Position numbers and translations under genes: made by a program
Shown: one piece after another, positions 44,000 to 52,281 of the stretch
How the letters are laid out: the number at the start of each line of letters is the position of its first letter
How positions within the stretch are numbered: the first letter of the stretch is position 1
The notes under the pieces: model-generated
The model's database searches: none
Told to the model about the DNA's origin: nothing
Seen by the model: the letters and a program-made list of their open reading frames with translations, nothing else
Origin: Nitrospira sp.
GTDB lineage: Bacteria > Nitrospirota > Nitrospiria > Nitrospirales > Nitrospiraceae
Assembly (NCBI GenBank): GCA_022843785.1
Contig: JALHMZ010000014.1
Span: forward strand, 1 to 64,000
DNA length: 64,000 nt
Direction of reading: 5' to 3'

Positions 44000-44446
44000 A
44001 TGATGTCCATTAAGAGGCGTGCTACATCATGGGTTGGATGCGTGGTGGTCGGCCTGACACTTGGAGTGCCTTGGGCCATGGGGTTGGAGGAGGCGGGAGT
44101 GAGTCTCGCACAATCCGAACAGGTGGTCGAGGTGACGATCAAGGATTACAAGTTCGTGACGAAGCAGGGGACCTTGCGGCTTGGAGTTCCGACGGTCATC
44201 AAGGTTCGGAATGAGGACGCCCTGCGGCACGATTTCGGTTCGACCATGTTCGAGGGGCTTCATACCCGCATCGAAAGGGACGGGGTCATCGTCTATGGCC
44301 GCGGCCTGGGTGGTGTGTTTCTCGATTCAAAGCGTGATGCGGTCCTGCGGTTTGACATGTCTCGGCCGGGGCGGCATGAATTCCGGTGCTCGATCCATCC
44401 CAATATGGGCGGAGAATTGCTCTTGTTGAGCACAGAGGCTGTGTAA
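44000..44446 (+). CDS. Periplasmic cupredoxin-like protein
   Basis: A 148-residue protein with a signal peptide (GCVVVGLTLGVPWAMG). A cupredoxin domain follows in which His of LRHDFGS and Cys-His-Met of FRCSIHPNMGGELLLL fit a type-1 copper site. It could shuttle electrons to or from cytochrome c. It starts 12 bases after a USP gene and is followed by another, so it is embedded in a stress operon. Confidence 0.85.
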   Translation: MMSIKRRATSWVGCVVVGLTLGVPWAMGLEEAGVSLAQSEQVVEVTIKDYKFVTKQGTLRLGVPTVIKVRNEDALRHDFGSTMFEGLHTRIERDGVIVYGRGLGGVFLDSKRDAVLRFDMSRPGRHEFRCSIHPNMGGELLLLSTEAV

Positions 44447-44503
44447 GAGTGCTGAGAGGAAGGCCATCTCCCTGAACACCTGTTTCTTTCGTGTGGTTGG
44501 ATC

Positions 44504-45466
44504 ATGAATATCGAACACATTCTTTTGGCGACGGATGGTTCTACGCGGGCGGTAGGCGCGGAGGCCTATGCTTGCAAGCTAGCCGAGTCATGGGGAGCCA
44601 CTTTGACGGTCGTGAGCGTGTTGGAATTCGCTCCCGGCCTCGATCCGGAGTCTCCCGTGTGCCGCTTATATCTGGCCGAGCTGATGACACAGGCCACGGA
44701 AGATCTGGCCCGGCTGAAAGCACGGGCTGCTGAGCGAGGGATTGCGGTTCACACGCGGATCGAGACGGGTGTCCCGAGTGAACAAGTGCTTGCCGCTGCG
44801 GCAGTCGAAGACCCGGATTTGATCATCATGGGCACCGCCGGGAAGACCGGTCTTGCACATGTCTTATTGGGAAGCACGGCGGAGCGGATCATTCAGACGG
44901 CACCCTGCCCTGTGCTGGCCGTGCGCATGGATCGGTCGGGGACGGAGCGTACCGGCGTGAGCAGGAGTCATCCGGCCTCATTGGACCGGATCATGGTTCC
45001 GATCGATTTCTCCGACTGCTCGCTTGATGCTCTCGAGTATGCGGTCGCCGTGGCGCAGCGGGCACAGGCCTCTGTCATGCTGCTGCATGTCATGGAGCCG
45101 GTCTCTTACGGATTAGATTTTACCATTCCGCTTCAGGCCGCCCGGGAACATGAGCGGAAATTCCTCACTGAACGGCTTGCGGGCCTTGTCGCGGCACTGA
45201 AGGCCGCGAACGTGAAATCCGAATCTCTCGTTCGAGGGGGGCTTCCACGCGATTCGATCCTCGAGGCGGCCAGGGCCTGGTCGGCCGACTTGATCGTCAT
45301 GGGGACGCATGGACGGCGCGGCCTGTCGCATGCTTTGTACGGCAGTGTGGTGGAGTCGGTTCTCCGGAAGTCGCATTGTCCTATCCTGACGGTCCGGAGC
45401 CCTAAATTTCACCAGGACCATCGCCGTGTCGTCTCGGTTCAACCTGGCGTGCCGATGAACCCTTAA
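44504..45466 (+). CDS. Tandem-domain universal stress protein
   Basis: A 320-residue protein with two Usp folds (IEHILLATDGSTRAVGAEAYACKLAESWGATL...IIMGTAGKTGLAHVLLGSTAERI; DRIMVPIDFSDCSLDALEYAVAVAQRAQASVMLLHV...LIVMGTHGRRGLSHALYGSVVESVL). Both ATP-binding motifs are intact. It follows the cupredoxin gene and precedes a DUF2934 gene by 14 bases. Confidence 0.92.
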   Translation: MNIEHILLATDGSTRAVGAEAYACKLAESWGATLTVVSVLEFAPGLDPESPVCRLYLAELMTQATEDLARLKARAAERGIAVHTRIETGVPSEQVLAAAAVEDPDLIIMGTAGKTGLAHVLLGSTAERIIQTAPCPVLAVRMDRSGTERTGVSRSHPASLDRIMVPIDFSDCSLDALEYAVAVAQRAQASVMLLHVMEPVSYGLDFTIPLQAAREHERKFLTERLAGLVAALKAANVKSESLVRGGLPRDSILEAARAWSADLIVMGTHGRRGLSHALYGSVVESVLRKSHCPILTVRSPKFHQDHRRVVSVQPGVPMNP

Positions 45467-45480
45467 CCGAGGAGTTTGCC

Positions 45481-45705
45481 ATGCGCACTATCGTGAAGAA
45501 GACCGGAGCGGAGAAAGGGCGGTCTTCTCCTGTCGCCGTCAGGCCTAACACACCGATCGAATTACCGGATGGGATGTGGGAGCGGATCGCACAAAAAGCC
45601 TACGAGCTGTGGGAGCAACGGGGCCGTCAAGCCGGGAACGATCTCAGGGATTGGCTTGACGCGGAAGACATCGTCATGGAAGAAATCCATGAAGCTCGCG
45701 AGTGA
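45481..45705 (+). CDS. DUF2934 protein
   Basis: A 74-residue protein whose C-terminal half (MWERIAQKAYELWEQRGRQAGNDLRDWLDAEDIVMEE) is a typical DUF2934 domain, a short helical unit of unknown function often encoded near stress genes. The N-terminal 35 residues are basic and disordered-looking. It overlaps the next gene by 17 bases. Confidence 0.85.
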   Translation: MRTIVKKTGAEKGRSSPVAVRPNTPIELPDGMWERIAQKAYELWEQRGRQAGNDLRDWLDAEDIVMEEIHEARE

Positions 45706-47077
45706 ACAGACGGCAGGCCTGTGGGCGCCGCCGCCTCCGTCCCTGGAGGCGGTGCTCGCGCGTCTTGAGGCGCTGGCGCTGAGGCCTGATTTCGCCTTGC
45801 AGCGGGAGACGGCGCTTGCGCGCGCGCTCAGGCCCTATCTGGGAAACGGCGCCGGGAGAATTGTTGCCCCGCTTGCGCAGGAAACCGAATTGGCCGGGCT
45901 CTTTCTGCTCTGCGACTTTTACCCGGAAGACGGGCAATTGACCCTCATCGAACAGCTGCGGGACGTCATCACGGAACATATTCCGAACGAGGAGCGGGCC
46001 TGGCTCGATCCGTTGAAACATTCATCTATGGACCTGCTTGCGCTGACCTCACCTGTCAAACCGGGCGACGCGCTCACACTGCGATCGGTCGGTGACGGGA
46101 CTTTGTGGGTCCTGCCTGCCGGGGATTTCATCACAAATCTTTCTGCCGGCCATGTGTTGCTCACCCGTGTCATTCGCGCTTCGGGGGAGGAGGAATCCGG
46201 AAAAGCTGTCTGGGCCGGCTGCGGGCTGGTCTTGTCGCCGGCTGATGCCGAATCGGTGCTCACGATGACTGCTGAATGGCGCCGTGAAATGGAAATGAGT
46301 TCCGGATCCTTTGCTCTGGGGGAGTGGAGAGAATTTACCAAGCGATTCGGGTACATGTTGCTCTGGGCCTTCGCGCAGCTGCGGATGGACGCCTTGATGG
46401 ATGCCGTCGGCCATATTCGCTACCGCTGTCCCGACGGGCAGCCGTATCTCTATGCCGTGGCGTTGTACGATCACCATGAGCACCGGTTGTTCGTTGACCG
46501 GTTGTCGGAGATGCAGGAATTGGAGCCTGAGAAACCGGCTGATCGAGCCGGCGGGCACAGTGCCGCCGGCCTTTCTCCGGTCCATGTGTGGGTTCAACGA
46601 GCGGCCGAGGTGGCCGTCGCAGCGATCGTGGCGAGGCTGACGCTGACCTCTTCTCAGCTGATCGTGGAATGCGACAGCCCGGAGCGGCTCGACCTGATCA
46701 AGCATCGGCTTGCGGCCTCGTTGGGATTTTCGCTGCACTTCCGAGGCGAGATACTGCAGCCGCCGGTCCGGCAACTGTCGATGGCCGAACTGATGTCCGA
46801 GGAATCGCTGGCGTTGGCCGTGACGCAGGAGGAAGACCGCGCCCTGCTCAATCGATTTTTAGAGAAGGCCTATCTCGAATGGTCGGACCAGCCGCATCTC
46901 GCGCTCGGCGGGCAAACGCCGCGCCATGCCGCCGCTACTGCGCAGATGCGCGGCCAAGTCGGCGCGTTGATCGATGAGATGGCGCGGCACGATCCGGGTC
47001 TCTTGCGAACAGGCCGGAGCGCATTCGATTACAACAGGCTTCGTGCACATGTCGGATTGGATGAGGTGCCGGGGTAA
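45689..47077 (+). CDS. Uncharacterised protein with C-terminal LGGxTPR motif
   Basis: A 462-residue protein I cannot name. The N-terminal 200 residues contain LTLRSVGDGTLWVLPAGDF, a barrel-like segment. The C-terminal 70 residues (KAYLEWSDQPHLALGGQTPRHAAATAQMRGQVGALIDEMARHD) resemble a short helical module that also ends some SEC-C and DUF2384-type proteins. No enzyme motif or membrane segment is seen. It overlaps the DUF2934 gene by 17 bases and is therefore translationally coupled to it. Confidence 0.6.
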   Translation: MKLASEQTAGLWAPPPPSLEAVLARLEALALRPDFALQRETALARALRPYLGNGAGRIVAPLAQETELAGLFLLCDFYPEDGQLTLIEQLRDVITEHIPNEERAWLDPLKHSSMDLLALTSPVKPGDALTLRSVGDGTLWVLPAGDFITNLSAGHVLLTRVIRASGEEESGKAVWAGCGLVLSPADAESVLTMTAEWRREMEMSSGSFALGEWREFTKRFGYMLLWAFAQLRMDALMDAVGHIRYRCPDGQPYLYAVALYDHHEHRLFVDRLSEMQELEPEKPADRAGGHSAAGLSPVHVWVQRAAEVAVAAIVARLTLTSSQLIVECDSPERLDLIKHRLAASLGFSLHFRGEILQPPVRQLSMAELMSEESLALAVTQEEDRALLNRFLEKAYLEWSDQPHLALGGQTPRHAAATAQMRGQVGALIDEMARHDPGLLRTGRSAFDYNRLRAHVGLDEVPG

Positions 47078-47220
47078 CGAAGGTCGGATGTCGAATGCTG
47101 TGGTCAATTGGCCTCTTCGAGCTGCACCGCTTGCCTCTCGATGAAATGGAGTATACAACCATGCCGCAGATCATGAGGAAATTGGAAGGCCGTTGGGCCG
47201 ACATCTAAGGACAGGCAAGG

Positions 47221-48468
47221 ATGCCCTCACCACGAACGATCATCGGCATTTTGGTCGGGGGCGGACCGGCGCCCGGCATCAACAGCGTCATCAGTGCGGC
47301 TACGATCCGTGGGATTCTCGGCGGCTGCGACGTTCTCGGCATTCTTGACGGGTTCAAATGGCTGATGGAGGGAAGCGGGGGGAAGGTGCGGCCGCTTTCG
47401 ATCGAGGATGTCAGCCGGCTTCACTTTTGCGGCGGATCCTATATCGGCACGTCGCGGGCCAACCCGACCAGGACGGTTGAACTTCTGGACCGAGTCCTGT
47501 CCAGTCTGGCACAGCTCGGGGTGACACGCCTGATCACCATCGGCGGAGACGATACGGCCTTCTCGGCGTTCAAAGTAGAAGAGCGGTCGGCCGGCCGGAT
47601 TCAGGTTGTCCACGTGCCGAAGACGATCGATAACGATCTTGATCTTCCCAACGGCATTCCGACATTCGGATTTCAAACCGCACGGCACGTCGGTGTCGGC
47701 ATCGTGAAGAATCTGATGGTCGACGCCCAGGCTACGGCTCGCTGGTATTTCGTCGTCACCATGGGGCGCAAGGCCGGCCACTTGGCGCTGGGTATCGGGA
47801 AAGCCGCTGGCGCGACGGTGACGATCATTCCGGAGGAATTCACGGAACGTCCCGTGAAACTGCGGCGTCTGGTAGACCTGTTGATCGGAGTCATCATCAA
47901 GAGTCTCGACAGCGGCCGAGTCGACGGGGTCGCCGTGCTGGCGGAGGGGTTGATTGAGATTGTGGATTCTCAGGACCTGCGCGGGCTCGAACAGATCGAA
48001 CGGGATGAGCATGGCCACTTGCGTCTGTCGGAGGTCGATCTCGGCGATCTGCTCAGGAGGGAAGTCACGAAGGGGTTGAAGGATTTGGGGCTGTCCGTCT
48101 CGATTGTCTCCAAGAATGTCGGCTACGAATTGCGCTGCGCGGACCCCATTCCGTACGACATCGAATACACCCGCGATCTCGGTTATTGTGCCTCCCAGTA
48201 TGTGCTTGATGGAGGCACGGCGGCGATGGTATCGATCCAGGACGGGCGCTTCACGCCGATTCCGTTCAAACAGATGCTGGACCCTGGTACGGGGCGAGCG
48301 AAAGTCAGGATGGTGGACATCGGTTCCCAGTCCTACCAGACCGCCCGGCAGTATATGATCCGGCTGACTGAGGAGGATTTCAACGATCCGGACAGACTCG
48401 GCCGATGCGCGGCATTGGCTGGACTCTCTCCGGCGGCATTTCGCACGCGGTTTTCCGGTATCGGTTGA
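47221..48468 (+). CDS. pfkA: 6-phosphofructokinase, probably PPi-dependent
   Basis: A 415-residue group II/III PFK. ILVGGGPAPGINSVI is the phosphate-donor loop, TIGGDDTAFSA contains GGDD, where ATP-PFKs have GGDG, and PKTIDNDLDLP carries the catalytic Asp with the upstream Lys typical of PPi enzymes. TMGRKAGHLALGIG and VTIIPEEF follow. The GGDD/PKTIDND combination predicts pyrophosphate as phosphoryl donor, making the step reversible. It stands between stress genes, not glycolytic ones. Confidence 0.9.
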   Translation: MPSPRTIIGILVGGGPAPGINSVISAATIRGILGGCDVLGILDGFKWLMEGSGGKVRPLSIEDVSRLHFCGGSYIGTSRANPTRTVELLDRVLSSLAQLGVTRLITIGGDDTAFSAFKVEERSAGRIQVVHVPKTIDNDLDLPNGIPTFGFQTARHVGVGIVKNLMVDAQATARWYFVVTMGRKAGHLALGIGKAAGATVTIIPEEFTERPVKLRRLVDLLIGVIIKSLDSGRVDGVAVLAEGLIEIVDSQDLRGLEQIERDEHGHLRLSEVDLGDLLRREVTKGLKDLGLSVSIVSKNVGYELRCADPIPYDIEYTRDLGYCASQYVLDGGTAAMVSIQDGRFTPIPFKQMLDPGTGRAKVRMVDIGSQSYQTARQYMIRLTEEDFNDPDRLGRCAALAGLSPAAFRTRFSGIG

Positions 48469-48507
48469 ACCGGCGGCGCATTCTGAGCAAAAGAAAGGAC
48501 AGGTGTC

Positions 48508-49365
48508 ATGAAAGTTTTAGCGGCGACTGATGGGTCGAAATACGGACGGTGGGCCATTGAATGGGTGGCACAGATGCCTTTGACCGTCCAGCCGGTAGTC
48601 CGGGCGCTGCATGTGGTGGATGTCGCTGGCTTGCGTACGCCGTTCATGACCCAGCCCATGATCGTAGGAACGGAGCGGTACCTCCAGGAAGAGATCAAGC
48701 GGATGGAGGCGAGCGCAAAGACAGTCAAGAAGCAGACGGAAACGTTGCTGAAAGAATCGGGCTTGAAAGGGAGTGCGATTGTGGATCGGGGTGGGGTGGC
48801 GGCGTCGATCATGAAGCAGGCCAAGCGAGGTATCACTCTGTTGTCGATCGGTTCGCGAGGGTTGGACACCTTGGATCGCTTCATGCTCGGCAGTGTGTCG
48901 AACCATGCGATCCACCATGCGCCCTGCTCGGTCCTGGTGGTGAAGGAGACGCCTCGGCCTGTGCGGCGGATTCTGCTGGCCATCGACGGCTCGCCGGCAT
49001 CGGACAAAGCGGTTCGGTTTCTGATTCGATACGTCAATCCTGCTCCCGATGGTCTCGATCATGAACCGGTGATGGTCACCATTGTGCATGTGATGCCCTT
49101 TCTGAAGTATCCGGAACTGCGTGAAGCGGGAAACATGCTGGTGCAGCGCTACGTGGACAAAGTGGCGAAAGCGGGTTTTCAGGTGGGAGAGTCCATGAAG
49201 CTGGGGAAGCCGGCCGATGAAATTCTCACAGAAGCCAAGCGGGAGAAGGTTGATCTGATCGTTACGGGCGCCAAAGGTTTGGGAGCGATCGGCCGGGTGT
49301 TGCTTGGCAGCGTCTCGACCCGTGTCGTGCAGCATGCCGCCTGCTCCGTGCTTGTGGTTCGATGA
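48508..49365 (+). CDS. Tandem-domain universal stress protein
   Basis: A 285-residue protein with two Usp folds (MKVLAATDGSKYGRWAIEWVA...LLSIGSRGLDTLDRFMLGSVSNHAI; RRILLAIDGSPASDKAVRFLI...LIVTGAKGLGAIGRVLLGSVSTRVVQHA). Both nucleotide motifs are intact. It follows pfkA by 39 bases with AAAGAAAGGA as ribosome-binding site, so it may be cotranscribed with pfkA. Confidence 0.92.
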   Translation: MKVLAATDGSKYGRWAIEWVAQMPLTVQPVVRALHVVDVAGLRTPFMTQPMIVGTERYLQEEIKRMEASAKTVKKQTETLLKESGLKGSAIVDRGGVAASIMKQAKRGITLLSIGSRGLDTLDRFMLGSVSNHAIHHAPCSVLVVKETPRPVRRILLAIDGSPASDKAVRFLIRYVNPAPDGLDHEPVMVTIVHVMPFLKYPELREAGNMLVQRYVDKVAKAGFQVGESMKLGKPADEILTEAKREKVDLIVTGAKGLGAIGRVLLGSVSTRVVQHAACSVLVVR

Positions 49366-49602
49366 TCAGACGGAGTGGGTTGAATGCGTCGAACGGAGCC
49401 GGTTCTCTTATGGGGACGGCTGACACGGGGTTCGCCCGAGGTCATGAACAGGCAGTAAACAGCATGAACGGACAAATGAGAAGAGAGCATCAGCCCAGGG
49501 TTTCACCGGTTGTCAGGGTGGATGGTATCGGACTTGACGAGTAGGATCGTCGCGCAATACACTACGCCCCGCCAGACCACTTAAACAGAATATGAGGATA
49601 CC

Positions 49603-50235
49603 ATGGCTTCAGTGGCAAAGATGAAACAAGACAGCCTTCCTGATCGCTTGGTGACGGGGCTTTCGAAAATCGGGTTGGCGATGAAAAGCCGGACCTGGAG
49701 GCGGCAAGGGCAAAAGGGAGTCGGCCCGTTGCAGGTGCAAGTCCTGTCGTATCTCCGATCTTGTCCCAATCAGGCGGCGACGGTCTCGACGATTGCGCGT
49801 GAACTGACGGTCAAGCTGCCCACCGCATCCGAGGTGATCCGGACGCTTGCGGAGAAACGGCTTGTGCGTCGGCGCCAGCAGGAGGCCGATCACCGTATCG
49901 TGACGGTGCATCTCACGGCTCTGGGAGCGAAGGCCGGAAAGGTCTCAAGCGGATGGCCGGAGATTTTGTCCGCTGCGACGGAGCAACTGACTCTGGAAGA
50001 ACAGGTCAGTCTGTTGTCCGCGCTGGTGAAGCTCATTCGGGTGTTGCAGCTGAAGGGAGAGATCCCTGTCGCGCGCATGTGTGTCTCGTGCCAGTATTTC
50101 AGCCAGAATGTGCATAAGAGCGGAGACAAGCGGCACCACTGTCAGTTTTTCGACGTGCCGTTCGGTGATCAGTCCCTCCTTCTCGATTGCCCGGAATATG
50201 TCGGGACTCCCATCAAAATGGCAAAAAAGGCCTGA
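49603..50235 (+). CDS. MarR-type winged-helix regulator with C-terminal four-cysteine cluster
   Basis: A 210-residue protein. Residues 40-115 are a MarR winged helix (LQVQVLSYLRSCPNQAATVSTIARELTVKLPTASEVIRTLAEKRLVRRR). The C-terminal 55 residues add C160-x2-C163, H178-H179-C180 and C196 (MCVSCQYF...HHCQFFDVPF...LDCPEY), which could bind an Fe-S cluster or zinc. Such an addition would let the regulator respond to redox state. No target is evident, but the neighbourhood is rich in stress genes. A terminator follows the stop. Confidence 0.82.
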   Translation: MASVAKMKQDSLPDRLVTGLSKIGLAMKSRTWRRQGQKGVGPLQVQVLSYLRSCPNQAATVSTIARELTVKLPTASEVIRTLAEKRLVRRRQQEADHRIVTVHLTALGAKAGKVSSGWPEILSAATEQLTLEEQVSLLSALVKLIRVLQLKGEIPVARMCVSCQYFSQNVHKSGDKRHHCQFFDVPFGDQSLLLDCPEYVGTPIKMAKKA

Positions 50236-50242
50236 TCCTCTC

Positions 50243-50288
50243 GGCGGCCCCCTGACGATTGTGTGAGGATGAGGGGCCGCCTGTTTTG
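50243..50288 (+). terminator. Rho-independent terminator after the MarR-type gene
   Basis: Perfect nine-base arms GGCGGCCCC (50243-50251) and GGGGCCGCC (50273-50281) are followed by TGTTTTGT. It lies eight bases after the stop and separates this gene from convergent minus-strand lipoprotein genes, which it may also serve. Confidence 0.75.
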
Positions 50289-50317
50289 TCTAGATGTGAA
50301 GCGGGCCTGGGCGATCG

Positions 50318-50866
50318 CTATCTGACGGGTAGGTCTATCCTGTCCGTATACAGCGGGCGGTCCGCCTCGATCCGGGAAAATACGTCATCCAAAGCCAACC
50401 GAAGCGCCGATTCGATAGGCTCACGGTCCGACGCCGTGATCCATCGCGCCACTGAGCCTGCCGCCGTGTGTTCGGCGAGATACGTTTTGACGAGCCGGTC
50501 TCCCTCGTGTATCTCCCCCTGCAGTCGGATATGGTAGTGGTAGCGCCCTTGCCGATCGGTCAGCGCCAATTTCGTGGTGATGTGGAGCGTGAGATCGGCG
50601 GAGTTGGTGAAGACCGAACTGAATGTTTCCCGACGCCGCGCGTAGCGAATGATTGCCTGGCTTAGATCCTGATGCTGCCAGTCCAGCAGGGTAATTCCGG
50701 GCCGATGGTCTGCGCCCTCGAGCGCAAGCGGCCCGACTGTTATCTGGAGCGATCTGGGAATCGTCGTGGAAGCGGAACCGGTGGGAAGCGGATTCACATG
50801 GATACGGTGTACGCATCCGGTCGAAAGGATCAGCAGGAGGGCGAGGATTCCAACGGGCATAGGCAT
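50318..50866 (-). CDS. Outer-membrane-type lipoprotein, YajG-like
   Basis: A 182-residue lipoprotein. The signal peptide ends in the lipobox LSTGC. The rest has the alternating strand pattern of LPS-assembly-like or YajG-like proteins (LQITVGPLALEGADHRPGITLLDWQHQDLSQAIIRYARRRETFSSVF). Function unknown. It is followed (transcriptionally preceded) by another lipoprotein gene 62 bases upstream in the same orientation. Confidence 0.72.
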   Translation of the reverse strand: MPMPVGILALLLILSTGCVHRIHVNPLPTGSASTTIPRSLQITVGPLALEGADHRPGITLLDWQHQDLSQAIIRYARRRETFSSVFTNSADLTLHITTKLALTDRQGRYHYHIRLQGEIHEGDRLVKTYLAEHTAAGSVARWITASDREPIESALRLALDDVFSRIEADRPLYTDRIDLPVR

Positions 50867-50928
50867 ACCGGCGGCGTCAGGAGATCGTCTTCGAGCAGAC
50901 GGATACCATGATTATCTCGAGTATCAAA

Positions 50929-51420
50929 CTAAGGACTGGTCTGACTGGGGGTTGGGGACACGATCGTCAGGTCTTTCAGCGCTCGCGCAGCCTGTTCCCG
51001 GTATCGCTGTTCCGTCGGATTGGTATAGGTCTCAACCACTCGTTGATAGGTTGCACGGGCTTGGTCGGTTTGTTGATGGATGGCAAAGTACCGACCGAGC
51101 GCGATCCAGTTTTCCGCCGCTGTTTCCCTGGCCGTTTTCATCAACGCGAACTCCTGTTGGGCATGAGACGTTCCCTGTAGTTGCACGCGCTTCTTGACCG
51201 TTTCCGCCATCTCATCGGCCATGGCTTCGATCTGTTGGTTCTCATGCACGGCGGCCCCTACCCGGTCGGCTTTGAGATGGGCGTAGAACTCCTCCACATG
51301 ATTTTTGATGATGTCTGCCCGATGTTGATACGTATCATGCGCACAGCCCGAGAAGGTTAAGGCGACGCTGATGAGTGTGTACGCGGTAAGATTGTTCAGG
51401 AGTCGGGAACGCATCGTCAT
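50929..51420 (-). CDS. Helical lipoprotein of unknown function
   Basis: A 163-residue lipoprotein with the lipobox TFSGC. The mature part is helical (RADIIKNHVEEFYAHLKADRVGAAVHENQQIEAMADEMAETVKKRVQLQG) and may contain one TPR-like unit (AENWIALGRYFAIHQQTDQARATYQRVVETY). ATGs at 51420 and 51414 are both possible. Probably cotranscribed with the lipoprotein at 50318. Confidence 0.7.
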   Translation of the reverse strand: MTMRSRLLNNLTAYTLISVALTFSGCAHDTYQHRADIIKNHVEEFYAHLKADRVGAAVHENQQIEAMADEMAETVKKRVQLQGTSHAQQEFALMKTARETAAENWIALGRYFAIHQQTDQARATYQRVVETYTNPTEQRYREQAARALKDLTIVSPTPSQTSP

Positions 51421-51753
51421 GTCATTCTCGCTAGGCACAGCGCACGGGTAGCAACAGATGCCAAGTCTAACATACTTGCCTGGGGTAACGGTAACAGAGC
51501 ATGGACAGGGCACTGTCCTTGAATTTCTGCCTGCGTGGCGGACGATTGTGCCAGAAACTGAAGTGCGGAGAGTGGATGAAGCAGAAAGTCCGCACCAGAT
51601 TAATATAAATGTCTTGCCGGATAGGGGACAAGAAAAGCCCTTGAACCGGTTATGACGGCTGCGCTATCTTACAGCACTTTCAAACGAGCATAGGACCTTC
51701 TCATTAATTATCAGATTGATCCTGTATTGAACATACACCACGGGGAGGACAAC
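51421..51753. promoter_or_regulatory. Divergent intergenic region upstream of rubrerythrin
   Basis: The 333 bases between the minus-strand lipoprotein and rubrerythrin are AT-rich from about 51660 onward. A TTGAACCGG stretch at 51642-51650, followed 17 or so bases later by CTATCTT, is a plausible promoter; CTCATTAATTATCAG at 51698-51712 lies further downstream. GGGGAGGA at 51742-51749 is the ribosome-binding site of rubrerythrin. No gene is seen. Confidence 0.35.
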
Positions 51754-52179
51754 ATGAGCAAGAGCTTAAAAGGGACCAAGAGCCACGATAATCTGAAACA
51801 TGCCTTTGCCGGCGAATCGCAGGCCAACCGGCGCTATCTCTACTTCGCGCGCCGCGCCGATATCGAGGGCTATCCTGACGTCGGCGGGCTGTTTCGAGAC
51901 ACCTCGGAGGCCGAAACGGGCCATGCCTTCGGCCACTTGGACTTTCTGAAGGAAGTCGGTGACCCGGCGACCGGTGTTCCGATCGGCAATACCGAAACGA
52001 ACCTCAAGTCCGCTATCGAGGGCGAAACCTACGAGTATACCCAGATGTACCCAGGGATGGCGAAGACCGCCCGCGATGAGGGGTTCGCCGAGTTGGCCGA
52101 ATGGTTTGAGACGTTGGCGAAAGCCGAGCGTTCGCATGCCAATCGGTTCCAGAAGGGGCTCGATGGTCTGAAGGGGTAG
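51754..52179 (+). CDS. Rubrerythrin (ferritin-like diiron, no rubredoxin domain)
   Basis: A 141-residue four-helix diiron protein. [46 protein letters not shown] gives the first E and the EXXH pair, and [44 protein letters not shown] the second half. The C-terminal rubredoxin domain of classical rubrerythrin is absent, as in sulerythrin-like forms. It reduces peroxide. It heads a conserved triad with an Fe-S protein and DUF3501. Confidence 0.93.
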   Translation: MSKSLKGTKSHDNLKHAFAGESQANRRYLYFARRADIEGYPDVGGLFRDTSEAETGHAFGHLDFLKEVGDPATGVPIGNTETNLKSAIEGETYEYTQMYPGMAKTARDEGFAELAEWFETLAKAERSHANRFQKGLDGLKG

Positions 52180-52203
52180 TCCGGTTCATTGAGATCGATG
52201 CGA

Positions 52204-52240
52204 GGGTGGACTAGGACAACCTGGTCCACCCTTTTTTTTC
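52204..52240 (+). terminator. Intra-operon hairpin with U tract after rubrerythrin
   Basis: Perfect eight-base arms GGGTGGAC (52204-52211) and GTCCACCC (52224-52231) are followed by a T-tract. It separates rubrerythrin from the Fe-S protein gene and would lower expression of the downstream genes by partial termination. Confidence 0.85.
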
Positions 52241-52281
52241 GATCTTGTATTCAGGGGGAATCCCAAGGGACAATACGAGCT

